NCBI RefSeq assembly: GCF_933775445.1
Contig: NW_026089475.1
Span: 124,001-188,000 of the forward strand
Direction of reading: 5' to 3'
Origin: Argentina anserina
Lineage: Eukaryota > Streptophyta > Magnoliopsida > Rosales > Rosaceae
Length of the DNA: 64,000 bases
The notes under the pieces: generated by a model
The model's input: only the letters and a program-made list of their open reading frames with translations
Told to the model about the DNA's origin: nothing
The model's database searches: none
Shown here: positions 51,192 through 61,615 of the stretch, in pieces
Position numbering within the stretch: position 1 is the stretch's first letter
Layout: the number at the start of each line of letters is the position of its first letter
Program-made: the position numbers and the translations under genes

Positions 51192-53693
51192 ATGTCCAAG
51201 ATTACTGGTTGGTCCGAAGAGATTAGTGCTCGCCTGAAAAGAATTCAGCCTCCATCTCAGTTCGATAACGTATCCATTGAATCAGATTCATTTCACGAAG
51301 AGAAAGAGTTTGGGTCCATTTCGCCATTTCCAAGTGCAACGAGTTGTAGTGGGCTCAATCCTTTGTTCTTTGAGGATCCGGAGTTAGAATTGTTGACAAG
51401 CCCATTTCCATTAGCCCAGTTGAATTTCGATCTACCCGATCCAAAACTTGAAAATCAAGAAGAAGTAATGGCATCAATTAGAGAACAAAATGGTCAAGTT
51501 GAAGGAGCAGTTGGTGGGACAGCGCCCTCTAACATTGCATATCCTGTTCCACAAGAGGGCAAGACTAATGATTTCGTTTTGAAGAGTGGGTTTCTACATC
51601 ATTTACCCAAGTTTCATGGTCTTTCTGGTGAGGATCCTAATCAACATCTCACCTTGTTCCAATTCAACTGTGAGACTATGTGCCCAAGAGGAGCAGACAT
51701 TCAGATTGTGAAGATGCGAGCATTTCCCTACTCATTGGAGGACCGTGCTCAGAAATGGTTATTTGAGGTGCCAGCTGGTAGGATCACTTCTTGGACTACC
51801 ATGGTGAACGAATTTCTATCCAAATACTTCCCATCTTCAAGAGTCACTCACATAAGGAAGCAGATCACCGGTATCAAGCAAGGCCCCGATGAGTCGTTTT
51901 ACAACTACTATGAGAGATTCAGGTCTCTTATAGCATCATGTCCAGCTCATGGCATTAGGGAAGGTCTACTCCTTCAATACTTTTATGAAGGCCTTCTACA
52001 AATGGAAAGGGAGTTCCTTGATTCAGCTGCTGGTGGATCGTTCTTGGACAAGAGCAATGTCATGGCAAAAGATCTTTTGGAAAAGAGAGCAATGAACAAC
52101 CAACAGTTTGGGACATCTGCAAGTGCTACAAGGCAGGTGCATGAGACTCACTCCAGTTCGAACTCTGCTCTAGAGGACAAGGTCGACAAGTTGTCCAAGA
52201 TGATGAGCCATTTCATGAAGTCTAGTGGAGCTCAAGTGTGTGGAATATGTACGGAGGGGCACCCTACTGATCAGTGTCCTCAAGTTGCTTCAAGTGGAGA
52301 GTATGAAGAAGTCAATGCCCTTGGTTATCAAGGAGGTCAGAGGTACAACCCATATTCAAATACCTACAATCCTGGCCTACGTGATCATCCTAACTTTCGA
52401 TGGTCCAACAATGAAAATGTACTAAGGCCACATCAGAATCAAATGCAATTTGGGCCTCGTCCGGGTGGTTTGTTTAGACCACAAGCTCCACTACTCAATT
52501 TACCACCTCCAAATGTGGCTGCTACTCCGAATTATGATGAGTTGTTGAAATCCTTAGCTGCTGGGCAAAGTCAGTTGAATACCGTTACTCAAACTTTGGT
52601 TGTGGGTCAACAAGCAAATAGCAAGGACATTGCGGAGCTGAAAACGCATATGGGCCAAGTAGTGGACTTCATGGGCCGATTTTCTGAGCAAGGGAAGCTG
52701 CCTAGTGGTGTCATACCCAACCCAAGAAATGAACAAGCCCAAGCTATCATAACAAGGAGTGGGCTTGAGCTAAAGGAGAGCCCAAATGTTGCAAAAAAGG
52801 CCCATACAGCCCATGACCATAAAAGTGACGAAATTCCTATGATGATGGACTTGGAGAAGGATCCAGCTACCTCCAAGAAGGAGATGGTGCCGCCCCATGA
52901 AGCACCCAAAGGTACAATTCCTAACTCAAGTGGTTTAGTTAAAACTAACCCTATTTCGTGTGTACCTTTCCCTTCTAGGTTTGCAAAGAGCAAGAAGGAC
53001 AAATCTGATGAGGAGGTATTGGAAGTCTTTAGGAAGGTGGAAGTTAACCTTCCTTTGTTGGAGTGCATCAAGCAAATCCCCAAGTATGCGAAATTTCTAA
53101 AGGAGCTTTGCACTTCAAGAAGGAAGACTAGGGAGGAGAAGGTAGTGAAGATGAATGAGACAGTTTCAGCTGTCATCCAAAGGAAGCTACCCCCTAAGAT
53201 GAAGGACCCCGGAAGTTTCTCCGTCCCATGCAAAATTGGTAACACGTTATTTAACAATGTTATGCTTGATCTAGGTGCTTCAATAAATGTTATGCCATAT
53301 AATGTTTATCAATCACTAGGATTAGGACCTTTAAAGAATGATAACGTGATTATTCAATTAGCTGATCGATCTAACAAGTACCCTAAGGGGTATGTTGAGG
53401 ATGTCCTTGTGCAGGTCAGTCACCTTATTTTCCCTGCAGATTTTTATGTGCTAGACATGGAGGTATCACCCTTGGAGACAACTCCACTGCTTTTGGGGAG
53501 ACCGTTCATGAGAACTGCAAGGACATGCATCGATGTGGCCAATGGGAGTTTATCAATGGAATTTGATGGAGATGTTATCAGTTTCAATGTTTTTGAGGCT
53601 ATGAAATACCCAGTTTCTGACCTTAACTCTTGCTTTGCTATTGATGTTGTTGAATCTATTGCACAGGTTATGTCAGAAACGTTGGAAGCATAG
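51192..53693 (+). CDS. Gag-protease polyprotein (833 aa) of Athila-like element
   Basis: This encodes the capsid/nucleocapsid protein that packages element RNA, with the aspartic protease at its C-terminus. The retrotransposon capsid region spans about residues 140-295, beginning FHGLSGEDPNQHL. A zinc knuckle C350-x2-C353-x3-H357-x4-C362 follows. A Pro/Asn/Gln-rich linker comes next, then a retropepsin domain from about residue 670 with active-site motif D693-L-G-A. This is the Athila-style variant of D-S/T-G-A. The later LLLGRPFM motif is the second conserved protease strand. The ATG at 51192 was chosen as the first in frame. An ATG at 51188 in another frame opens a 12-codon reading frame that overlaps it. 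The frame ends in TAG at 53691 in a leaky context, directly upstream of the in-frame RT-integrase part. There are no frameshifts. Confidence 0.93.
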   Translation: MSKITGWSEEISARLKRIQPPSQFDNVSIESDSFHEEKEFGSISPFPSATSCSGLNPLFFEDPELELLTSPFPLAQLNFDLPDPKLENQEEVMASIREQNGQVEGAVGGTAPSNIAYPVPQEGKTNDFVLKSGFLHHLPKFHGLSGEDPNQHLTLFQFNCETMCPRGADIQIVKMRAFPYSLEDRAQKWLFEVPAGRITSWTTMVNEFLSKYFPSSRVTHIRKQITGIKQGPDESFYNYYERFRSLIASCPAHGIREGLLLQYFYEGLLQMEREFLDSAAGGSFLDKSNVMAKDLLEKRAMNNQQFGTSASATRQVHETHSSSNSALEDKVDKLSKMMSHFMKSSGAQVCGICTEGHPTDQCPQVASSGEYEEVNALGYQGGQRYNPYSNTYNPGLRDHPNFRWSNNENVLRPHQNQMQFGPRPGGLFRPQAPLLNLPPPNVAATPNYDELLKSLAAGQSQLNTVTQTLVVGQQANSKDIAELKTHMGQVVDFMGRFSEQGKLPSGVIPNPRNEQAQAIITRSGLELKESPNVAKKAHTAHDHKSDEIPMMMDLEKDPATSKKEMVPPHEAPKGTIPNSSGLVKTNPISCVPFPSRFAKSKKDKSDEEVLEVFRKVEVNLPLLECIKQIPKYAKFLKELCTSRRKTREEKVVKMNETVSAVIQRKLPPKMKDPGSFSVPCKIGNTLFNNVMLDLGASINVMPYNVYQSLGLGPLKNDNVIIQLADRSNKYPKGYVEDVLVQVSHLIFPADFYVLDMEVSPLETTPLLLGRPFMRTARTCIDVANGSLSMEFDGDVISFNVFEAMKYPVSDLNSCFAIDVVESIAQVMSETLEA

Positions 53694-53699
53694 CAATTA
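53691..53699 (+). promoter_or_regulatory. Probable stop-codon readthrough site UAG CAA UUA
   Basis: The Gag-protease stop TAG is followed by CAA TTA, an exact match to the tobacco mosaic virus leaky stop UAG-CAA-UUA (consensus UAG CAR YYA). The RT-integrase frame continues in the same phase with only three sense codons (CAA TTA GCT) before its first ATG at 53703. Readthrough would yield a fusion of 1866 codons, counting the decoded stop. The match is seen directly; readthrough itself is inference from known plant cases. Confidence 0.8.
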
Positions 53700-53702
53700 G
53701 CT

Positions 53703-56700
53703 ATGGAGCAAGGGGCCGGATTTGACAAGCATGGGGACCGTGTCCCAAGAGAGGAGTGGGCTGATCTTGAGCCCAAGATTTTCGAAATTCTTTGTGAGCT
53801 TGAAGCTCAACCGTTCAAAAGGTATCCCTCTTTCTTGTCAATTCCCATTTCCACTAACAAATTGTTACCATCTGTGGTTCAGGCCCCAAAGTTAGATTTG
53901 AAGCAGCTTCCAGATCATTTGAAGTATGTGTACCTTGGAAAGGATGATACTCTACCAGTTATTGTGTCATCAACGCTGAGTGAGCAGCAGGAAGCTAGAT
54001 TGATTGATGTGCTTAAGAGGAACAAGACCGCTATTGGATGGACTTTGGCGGATATCAAGGGAATCAGCCCTACAACTTGTGTTCATAGGATACTATTAGA
54101 GGATGGCGCAAAGCCTACACGTGATGCTCAAAGGAGATTGCACCCACCAATGATGAAAATCGTGAAAGATGAGGTGATCAAGCTGCTTGATTGTGGAGTG
54201 ATCTATCCCATCTCGGACAGTCGGTGGATTTCGCCAGTGCAAGTTGTGCCTAAGAAGAGTGGGGTGACTGTTGTGAAAAATGAAGCGAATGAGTTAGTAC
54301 CCCAGAGGTTGGTGACCGGTCATAGGATGTGCATTGATTATAGGAAGCTGAATGCTACAACACGCAAGGATCACATGCCTTTGCCGTTCATGGACCAGAT
54401 GTTGGAAAGATTGGCCGGGCACGAGTTCTTTTGCTTTCTAGATGGGTATAGTGGCTACAACCAGATATGCATTCATCCGGAAGATCAAGAGAAAACGACA
54501 TTTACATGTCCATTTGGCACTTTTGCATATCGACGCATGCCCTTTGGGTTGTGCAACGCACCAGGTACGTTTCAGCGATGTATGCTTGCTATTTTCTCTG
54601 ACTTTATCGAAAATATCATTGAAGTTTTTATGGATGACTTTAGTGTTTATGGTAAAAACTTTGATGCATGTTTAGAGAATTTAGAGTTAATATTGAAAAG
54701 GTGTGTAGAAACTAACCTTGTGCTTAATTGGGAAAAATGCCACTTCATGGTTAATCAAGGGATAGTTTTGGGACATATTGTATCTGCTAAGGGTATTCAG
54801 GTAGACAAGGCTAAGGTTGATATTGTGCATCACTTACCCTCTCCCACAACTGTGAGAGAGGTTCGTTCTTTCCTTGGTCATGCAGGATTTTATAGGAGAT
54901 TCATCAAGGATTTTTCCATGGTGGCGAGACCTATGTGTACCCTATTGCAGAAGGATATGCCGTTCATATGGGATGATGCATGTGAAAAAGCATTTGTGAA
55001 GTTGAAGGAGTTGTTGACTAGTGCACCCATCATTTGTCCTCCGGATTGGAACCTGCCCTTTGAGTTGATGTGCGATGCTTCGGATTATGCCGTTGGGGCG
55101 GTGTTGAGCCAAAGAAGAGAAAAGAAGCCCGTAGTGATCTACTATGCGTCTAGGACTCTTAATGAGGCCCAGATGAATTATTCGACTACGGAAAAAGAAC
55201 TTTTGGCTGTAATATTTGCTTTAGACAAATTTCGATCATATCTTTTGCATTCTAAAGTTGTTGTGTATTCTGACCATGCAGCCTTAAGGTATTTGATGAC
55301 AAAGAAGGATGCTAAGCCCAGATTGATCCGATGGATTCTATTGATTCAAGAGTTTGACCTTGAGATTCGAGACAAGAAGGGAAGTGAGAATGTGGTGGCT
55401 GATCATTTGAGTAGGATCGTGCGAGATGAGGAAAGAGAGCCACTACGTGAGACTTTCCCAGATGAGCAACTCTTTGGGATAGAGGTAAGTGTGCCTTGGT
55501 ATGCCGATATTGTCAATTATTTAGTTACTAAGGATTTTCCTAGTACACTTTCGCATGCTAATAAGGTTAAATTGAAGAAAATGGCTAGATACTATATTTG
55601 GGATGAACCGTATTTATGGAAACAATGTAGTGATCAAGTCATTAGGAGATGTGTCCCAGAGAATGAGCATAGGTCGATTCTTAACTTCTGTCATAGTGAG
55701 GCATGTGGAGGTCATTTTGGGCCTCGTAGAACAGCTTTAAAGGTGTTGGAATGTGGTTTCTATTGGCCTTCTATTTTCAAGGATGCATATTTGTTTTGTG
55801 TTTCTTGTGATAGGTGTCAACGGACTGGTAATATTGGTAAGAGAGATCAAATGCCCTTATCCCCCATTATAATTGTCGAAATTTTTGATGTGTGGGGCAT
55901 TGATTTCATGGGTCCATTTCCTTCATCTAGAGGTTTCTTGTATATCTTGTTAGCTGTTGATTATGTGTCGAAGTGGGTGGAAGCAAAGGCCACCCGAACT
56001 AATGATTCGAAAGTGGTTGCAGGTTTCTTGAGAACTAACATATTTTGCAGGTTTGGAGTACCAAGAGTTTTGATAAGTGATGGAGGTTCTCATTTCTGCA
56101 ACCGGACTATTGAGGCATTGCTTAAGAAGTATGGAGTAACCCACAAGGTTTCGACACCATATCATCCTCAAACAAGTGGCATGGCAGAAGTGTCCAACAG
56201 AGAGATCAAGGGAATTCTGGAGAAAACTGTAGGTCCAACAAGGAAGGATTGGAGTGATCGATTAGATGATGCATTATGGGCCTACAGGACTGCGTACAAG
56301 ACGCCTATTGGGATGTCACCATTCAGATTGGTGTATGGGAAGGCATGTCACCTTCCAGTGGAGTTGGAGCACAGAGCATGGTGGGCGGTGAAGACATTCA
56401 ACATGGACAAGGATGCAGCTGGTCTTCATAGGAAATTGCAGCTCAATGAGCTTGAGGAGATACGAAATGACGCCTATGATGCTGCATGGATTTACAAGGA
56501 GAAAACGAGAGCTTATCATGACAAGATGATTCGTGGGAAAGAGTTTGTAGTTGGTCAAAAAGTTCTTTTATTCCATTCTAGACTTAAACTTTTTCCTGGA
56601 AAATTACGTTCTCGTTGGGTTGGTCCATTTGTTGTTACTAATGTGTTTGCTCATGGTGCTATTGAAATTAAAAGTGACAAAACAGGTCAGACATTCAAGG

Positions 56701-56792
56701 TGAATGGGCATCGACTTAAGCCCTACTTTGAACCTTTTGAGGAGCACACGTATGAGGAGACGAGTGTGAGAGATGCGCCAAAAGATGTATGA
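53703..56792 (+). CDS. Pol: reverse transcriptase, RNase H, integrase (1029 aa from first ATG)
   Basis: This makes cDNA from element RNA and inserts it into chromosomes. Reverse transcriptase carries D212-YRKLN, D247 in FLDGYSGY, the [14 protein letters not shown] block and catalytic F-M-D311-D312. RNase H shows D458 ([12 protein letters not shown]), E499 (TEKELLA) and D524 (SDHAAL). Integrase has an HHCC zinc site (H664-x6-H671, C702-x2-C705) and a D734, D793, E829 triad with exactly 35 residues between the last two. A C-terminal GPF motif (G974-P-F) is present and there is no chromodomain. All catalytic residues are intact. The frame is in phase with Gag-protease and separated by a single TAG, so the natural start is probably readthrough; the ATG at 53703 is a fallback. 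It ends with TGA at 56790. Confidence 0.95.
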   Translation: MEQGAGFDKHGDRVPREEWADLEPKIFEILCELEAQPFKRYPSFLSIPISTNKLLPSVVQAPKLDLKQLPDHLKYVYLGKDDTLPVIVSSTLSEQQEARLIDVLKRNKTAIGWTLADIKGISPTTCVHRILLEDGAKPTRDAQRRLHPPMMKIVKDEVIKLLDCGVIYPISDSRWISPVQVVPKKSGVTVVKNEANELVPQRLVTGHRMCIDYRKLNATTRKDHMPLPFMDQMLERLAGHEFFCFLDGYSGYNQICIHPEDQEKTTFTCPFGTFAYRRMPFGLCNAPGTFQRCMLAIFSDFIENIIEVFMDDFSVYGKNFDACLENLELILKRCVETNLVLNWEKCHFMVNQGIVLGHIVSAKGIQVDKAKVDIVHHLPSPTTVREVRSFLGHAGFYRRFIKDFSMVARPMCTLLQKDMPFIWDDACEKAFVKLKELLTSAPIICPPDWNLPFELMCDASDYAVGAVLSQRREKKPVVIYYASRTLNEAQMNYSTTEKELLAVIFALDKFRSYLLHSKVVVYSDHAALRYLMTKKDAKPRLIRWILLIQEFDLEIRDKKGSENVVADHLSRIVRDEEREPLRETFPDEQLFGIEVSVPWYADIVNYLVTKDFPSTLSHANKVKLKKMARYYIWDEPYLWKQCSDQVIRRCVPENEHRSILNFCHSEACGGHFGPRRTALKVLECGFYWPSIFKDAYLFCVSCDRCQRTGNIGKRDQMPLSPIIIVEIFDVWGIDFMGPFPSSRGFLYILLAVDYVSKWVEAKATRTNDSKVVAGFLRTNIFCRFGVPRVLISDGGSHFCNRTIEALLKKYGVTHKVSTPYHPQTSGMAEVSNREIKGILEKTVGPTRKDWSDRLDDALWAYRTAYKTPIGMSPFRLVYGKACHLPVELEHRAWWAVKTFNMDKDAAGLHRKLQLNELEEIRNDAYDAAWIYKEKTRAYHDKMIRGKEFVVGQKVLLFHSRLKLFPGKLRSRWVGPFVVTNVFAHGAIEIKSDKTGQTFKVNGHRLKPYFEPFEEHTYEETSVRDAPKDV

Positions 56793-56830
56793 GCATGAGA
56801 GAGTCTAGGCTGAGAGACTTTAAAACTCAA

Positions 56831-56853
56831 GCGCTGCATGGGAGGCAACCCAT
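56831..56853 (+). other. GGGAGGCAACCC motif downstream of pol
   Basis: GCGCTGCATGGGAGGCAACC followed by CAT forms a 5-bp hairpin (ATGGG/CCCAT, loop AGGCAA). From memory, a GGGAGGCAACCC motif follows pol in other plant elements of the Athila/Tat group, so it may be a conserved RNA element. That conservation is recalled, not checked. Confidence 0.5.
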
Positions 56854-57012
56854 TTCAACCGTACCTGTGGAGGAGTCGTCTACGGGAGTTTGCATTTTCT
56901 TATCCCTTCACTCTTATGGTTGAATTGTATATGTATTGATGTGTGATCTTATTCTCTACTTATGAATTACATTCTGATTATTGAGCTTACATTGAGGACA
57001 ATGTAATTTTCT

Positions 57013-57025
57013 AAGTGTGGGGTAG
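57013..57025 (+). other. Polypurine-tract-like copy AAGTGTGGGGTAG
   Basis: Identical over 13 bases to the tract next to the 3' LTR (58575-58587). A shorter copy, AAGTGTGGGGT, lies at 57736-57746. Extra tracts could prime additional plus strands or be relics of earlier 3' ends. Confidence 0.65.
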
Positions 57026-58574
57026 GGTTGCATGATCGTTGTTTGCTGATTTTTGCTTTGATTTCATGATATAAACGAAAAAGAAAGAAAAAATTCGTAA
57101 AAATGTTAGAAAATTCGAAAAAAAATGTGTTGTTTTGAGTCTTAGGATGCCCCTAAAGTCTAGGATGATTATATCTCTAAATGCATAGATGATGGTTTTG
57201 CATTTCATAAGAATTGAATTGTAAGTTTCATTGATAATGTGGATGTGGTATGAACATGTGAGAGTTGATTGAATGCAATATGACATACATGTTTGGTTAG
57301 TCTAAGTCCATAACAACCTGTGAGTTTTTGAGCCTATATATGCTTTCTTCTTGAGTGATAATATGAAATTTCGTGGTTGTTTTGTGAACCTCATTATTCT
57401 TTGCATATTCAATGACTATGTGCCATAGCTTTTAATGGACTCTAGAATTTACTAGAACTCATCTTTTGTGATTGTTGAAACTTTTAAGTCATAAAATGCT
57501 CTGATTTTGAAAGGGATTTATGGATCATTTCTAGGATTACCACCACTTTAGCCAAACAGCCATGTATCCCTATATGTGCCCTGTTTGGGACCCCTTAGTT
57601 GAACCCCATTTGAGCCTACATTGAGCCTTTTCTTCATCACCTATATTATCTCCATGCTTAGTATAGTTATCTCTACCTTGTCCTATAGACTTGGCAGAAC
57701 TATTTTTGAGATGATGTTGTGATGATGCATGAAATAAGTGTGGGGTGGAAGACATGAGAAAAGAAAAGATGAACAAGCTTTTAAGCAAATGCCGAAAAAA
57801 AAAGAAAAGGAAAAAATGATGATGAATGAAAAAATGATGAGATCGGCAATACATGAAAAGGAAAGAAAAGATGTTGTCTTCCATTTGTGATTTGGAGTTG
57901 AGTTGAATTGAAGGTCTAAAAAAGTTTATTTGACCTTTGTCCATGTTCACTTTGTGGTTAAAATGATGTTTGGGCCCAACTTGTTATATTTGGCCATTGA
58001 TGGTGTGTGGTGTCATAAGGATGGTGTTTACTCTACTAAGTCTATAGGATTACCTTTGTAATTCCTTGATATTCCATGCCTTTAGCTAAGCCTAACCATT
58101 CACCCTTATCAAATGATCCTAATGATTCTTAAAATGAGCAAATCTTGGTTTGTGGAGATGATCACAAGAGTTGAGCATATGGTTTTGGTCCATTTGTGCA
58201 CTTAGTTGTTAAATGAGGTTTTCCTTTTGTTATTCACAAAGTGCTTTCATTTGATGAAATATGCAGGCTATTTGATGCTTTATTATCCTTTCTCTTGCAT
58301 ATACTTGTGTGTGAATCATAACCATGAATCTGAGTGAAAAGAAGAGAGTATGCCTTGTGAGGAGGATTGGATTGACTAAACATGTTATCTGCCTATTGTC
58401 TCATTTCTTACTTATTCATACTATGAAACATGTTTATGAAACTTGGAATTTATGTGCTTACATTCAAATGCTTAAACTTGAAAGCTATGTGTTTTGAGAT
58501 TCTGAGACAATCATTTAGGGGCAATAGTGTTTTGTGTTGTTTTGTTTTGTTTTGCTAAGGGACTAGCAAAAGCC

Positions 58575-58588
58575 AAGTGTGGGGTAGT
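58575..58588 (+). other. Polypurine tract of element 1
   Basis: AAGTGTGGGGTAGT immediately precedes the 3' LTR start at 58589. This is the expected primer site for plus-strand DNA synthesis. The same tract, reverse-complemented, adjoins the LTR of element 2 at 63469-63482. Confidence 0.88.
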
Positions 58589-60619
58589 TGATAGGAGCAC
58601 TTTGTGCTACGTTCTTAATATGTTTTTACCTCCATTTGTACTTTGCTTAACCCTTATTGTTGTAATATCGAGTCATTGAGTCACAATAGGAGTCTTGGAT
58701 GGTTATGGATGTGTTTTTGTGCTTAAACGAGTTAAAAACGAAGAATTGGTCTAGAGTCCTAGTTTGAGTAGGAATCCTTATAGGACTAGGAAACCTAGTT
58801 GAATTTGGAGTCTTCATCTTTCTACGTTTTGGTCGCATTGGCGATATCTTGAGAGTCATGTTTGCATTAAGAATCCTTGTTAGACTAGGAAACGTACCAT
58901 TCTGGAAAGTCCTACTTGAACTCAAACTCTTATTACGAAACTTTCCTAAATGAACTTCCTTGTTCTAGTAACTTACTTATTCTAGTAAGTTTCCTTTTTG
59001 CAAATTAGAAACTTTCCTAATCTAGTCGAGCTCATCTATTACATGTGTCTTTTTAAGACAACTAATGTCTAGATTAGGACATGATTTTCGAATGGATTAT
59101 CTCTTACTTATGTTTTCTTTTCTTATTTTCAGATTTAAGAGATAATTGCAAGGTAATTAAATGATTCAGCCGTGCAAGGTGGGAGATGAAGATAAGGCAC
59201 GAATTGGAGAGGAGATAGGAGTCCATGCCGTGCATGACTCTTGAGAGAAAATAGAGATCAGCCGTGCCTATTCAAATCAGCCAAGGATAAGGAGTCATGC
59301 CGTGTATAGAAGAGTTATACAAGGGGAAGAGGTATTCAGCCGTGCCTTATCAATTCAGCAACTAAAAAGGAGCCCATGCCGTGCAGCCCATGAGAGAATC
59401 AAGGAGATAAGAGCTTGTTCTACAAGGAAAACAAGGAGAGCCATTCGATGCATTCATTGAGGAGAGATCACAGCCGTGTATTGATGGACCAAGCAGCCCG
59501 AAACCCTAGCAGCCTCTCCCTTGCTTCCTCTATATATAGCTCGGCCTCCCTTCAGAAAATGCATCTCCATTCTTCCACAAACACAGCCGAATTGCTGCCC
59601 AAACACATCCAGAAAATTCAAGCCACAAAATCTTCATCCATCACCACAAAACCGTGCTCATCTTCCTCCTCATCCAAATCCGAATCCATTCTTGCCGAAT
59701 CCTAGAAGGTTTCTAAAGTGTGATTCATCCATGTCTTGTAATTTTTCTTTTGGTTTTCTGCAATTTTCGATTTCATTGTATGAATTCTTGGATGTGATTT
59801 TCGGTTTTATATATGAAGAACATAAATTCAGACTTCTTTGGTTTTATGTTTTGATTGTATGAATTCATTGAAATATGTATGTTTGACGTGTTAGATGATT
59901 ATGGGCAGTAGGTTTCCGAATTGTTTTTAGGTTTTATTTCAATTAGTTCCTTGAACTTGTACATCTAAATCAATGCTTGAGGAAGCCAAGGCCATGGTTC
60001 TCCTAGGGTTGCGATTTAATTCACCAAAGTGTTCTTTGATTGAATATGCGCTTCGTGTTTCAATTATGGATACTTATATAGGGCTGTGATAGTTCTAGGA
60101 ATTTGCATGCTTAATCAAGATGAGTGACGCCATGCTTGTGTAACATGTTTCCAATTCGACTTAATGTGCTTATGTGCTACTTTGTTGTTTAACTAGAACG
60201 CTTCGTTATGTTGAACTCTTGTTAGCATATATTTAGGATTGAACGCTTCGTTGATTCTAAATAACTAAGAAGTCTTAACGATTAGATGAACCGCTTCGGA
60301 TTCTAATTAGAATTGGAATTGAAATGGACTTAGAAAGAATCAAAATAAGCCGCTGCCTATATGTTGTTCTATGCGTGTCATACATGTTTCTTGAGTGAAA
60401 TTCGTGTTTTGTTCATGTGATGAATGGTTGATCAATTGTATATAAGTAATTTAGGATTTAATTTAAGTTGTAGTTTTAGAATCCAACTCAAATCTCCCAA
60501 TAACATGATAAGTGTTGAGGCCCTTTTGATTCCCCGGACTGAACGATCCCTGCTTATTCTATACTAACGATGATGTTTTACAGGGTATTTTATAGACGTT
60601 CTAACAAAACGCTCTATCA
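58589..60619 (+). repeat. 3' LTR of element 1 (2031 bp)
   Basis: Same length and, as far as read, the same sequence as the 5' LTR, including the TATA box (59531), the GCCGTG cluster (first copy 59169) and the CTATCA end. It supplies polyadenylation. A cryptic internal CTAACA lies 13 bp before its end. Confidence 0.95.
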
Positions 60620-60624
60620 AACTC
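60620..60624 (+). repeat. Right target-site duplication (AACTC) of element 1
   Basis: A perfect match to 48035-48039. It continues directly into GCATCAGAAGCC, the expected next part of the interrupted satellite unit. Confidence 0.95.
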
Positions 60625-61615
60625 GCATCAGAAGCCTTACAGAAAGATACTCAAACGAGAAATGAAAAGATACACAATTGGAATAGTAAAGATACGAAAA
60701 CGATGTAAAGATACACAATTGGAATAGTAAAGATACGCAAACGATGTAAAGATTCTCAGTTTGAAAGAAACACACTCCCACACTTGCAAACTCTCAAATT
60801 CAATAGAAACTCGCATCAGAAAGCCTTACAGAAAGATACTCAAACGACAAATGAAAAGATACACAATTGGAATAGTAAAGATACGCAAACGATGTAAAGA
60901 TACACAATTGGAATAGTAAAGATACGCAAACGATGTAAAGATACTCAGTTTGGAAGAAACACACTCCCACACTTGCAAAACTCTCAAATTCAATAGAAAC
61001 TCGCATCAGAAAGCCTTACAGAAAGATACTCAAACGTGAAATGAAAAGATACACAATTGGAATAGTAAAGATACGCAAACGATGTAAAGATACTCAGTTT
61101 GAAAGAAACACACTCCCACACTTGCAAAACTCTCAAATACAATAGAAACTCGCATCAGAAGCCTTACAGAAAGATACTTAAACGAGAAATGAAAAGATAC
61201 ACAATTGGAATAGTAAAGATACGCAAACGATGTAAAGATACACAATTGGAATAGTAAAGATACGCAAACGATGTAAAGATACTCAGTTTGAAAGAAACAC
61301 ACTCCCACACTTGCAAAACTGTGAAATTCAATAGAAACTCGCATCAGAAGCCTTACAGAAAGATACTCAAACGAGAAATGAAAAGATACACAATTGGAAT
61401 AGTAAAGATACGCAAACGATGTAAAGATACACAATTGGAATAGTAAAGATACGTAAACGATGTAAAGATACTCAGTTTGAAAGAAACACACTCCCACACT
61501 TGCAAAACTCTTAAATTCAATAGAAACTCGCATCAGAAAGCCTTACAAAAAGATACTCAAACGAGAAATGAAAAGATACACAATTGGAATAGTAAAGATA
61601 CGCAAACGATGTAAA
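60620..61615 (+). repeat. Satellite segment between the two retrotransposons
   Basis: About 1 kb of the same satellite in the same orientation as the main array, with 149- and 189/190-bp units. It carries private variants, for example TACGAAAACG, AACGACAAATG, CAGTTTGGAAG and AAAACTGTGAAATTC. It is the continuation of the array past element 1 and ends in GATGTAAA, where element 2 begins. Confidence 0.95.

Larger units (their letters stand above)
56793..58574 (+). other. 3' non-coding region between pol and the polypurine tract
   Basis: About 1.8 kb with no credible + strand frame. Some Athila relatives carry an envelope-like gene here and it is absent. The stretch holds a hairpin-forming motif at 56831-56853 and two extra copies of the polypurine-like AAGTGTGGGGT (57013 and 57736). 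It also has A-rich runs near 57080-57120 and 57790-57870. Short - strand open stretches mirror those A-rich runs and are not supported as genes. Confidence 0.75.
48040..60619 (+). mobile_element. Complete Athila-like Ty3/gypsy LTR retrotransposon (element 1)
   Basis: A 12,580-bp element with two 2031-bp LTRs, a tRNA-Asp primer-binding site, a Gag-protease frame, an RT-RNase H-integrase frame, a long 3' non-coding region, a polypurine tract and 5-bp target duplications. Domain order (Gag, PR, RT, RH, INT), the DLGA protease motif, FMDD in RT, a tRNA-Asp primer and the lack of a chromodomain fit the Athila lineage. Both coding frames are intact and the LTRs show no difference, so it looks potentially autonomous and very young. 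No envelope-like frame follows pol. Lineage assignment is from remembered family features, not a search. Confidence 0.92.

Noticed and set aside
52607..53257. 216-codon open frame on the - strand inside gag-protease
   Set aside because: It is antisense to a well-supported coding region with recognisable domains and has no recognisable motif.
57570..57950. 126-codon open frame on the - strand in the 3' non-coding region
   Set aside because: Its Phe/His-rich composition mirrors an A-rich + strand stretch. Antisense genes are known in some Tat-type elements, but nothing here supports one.
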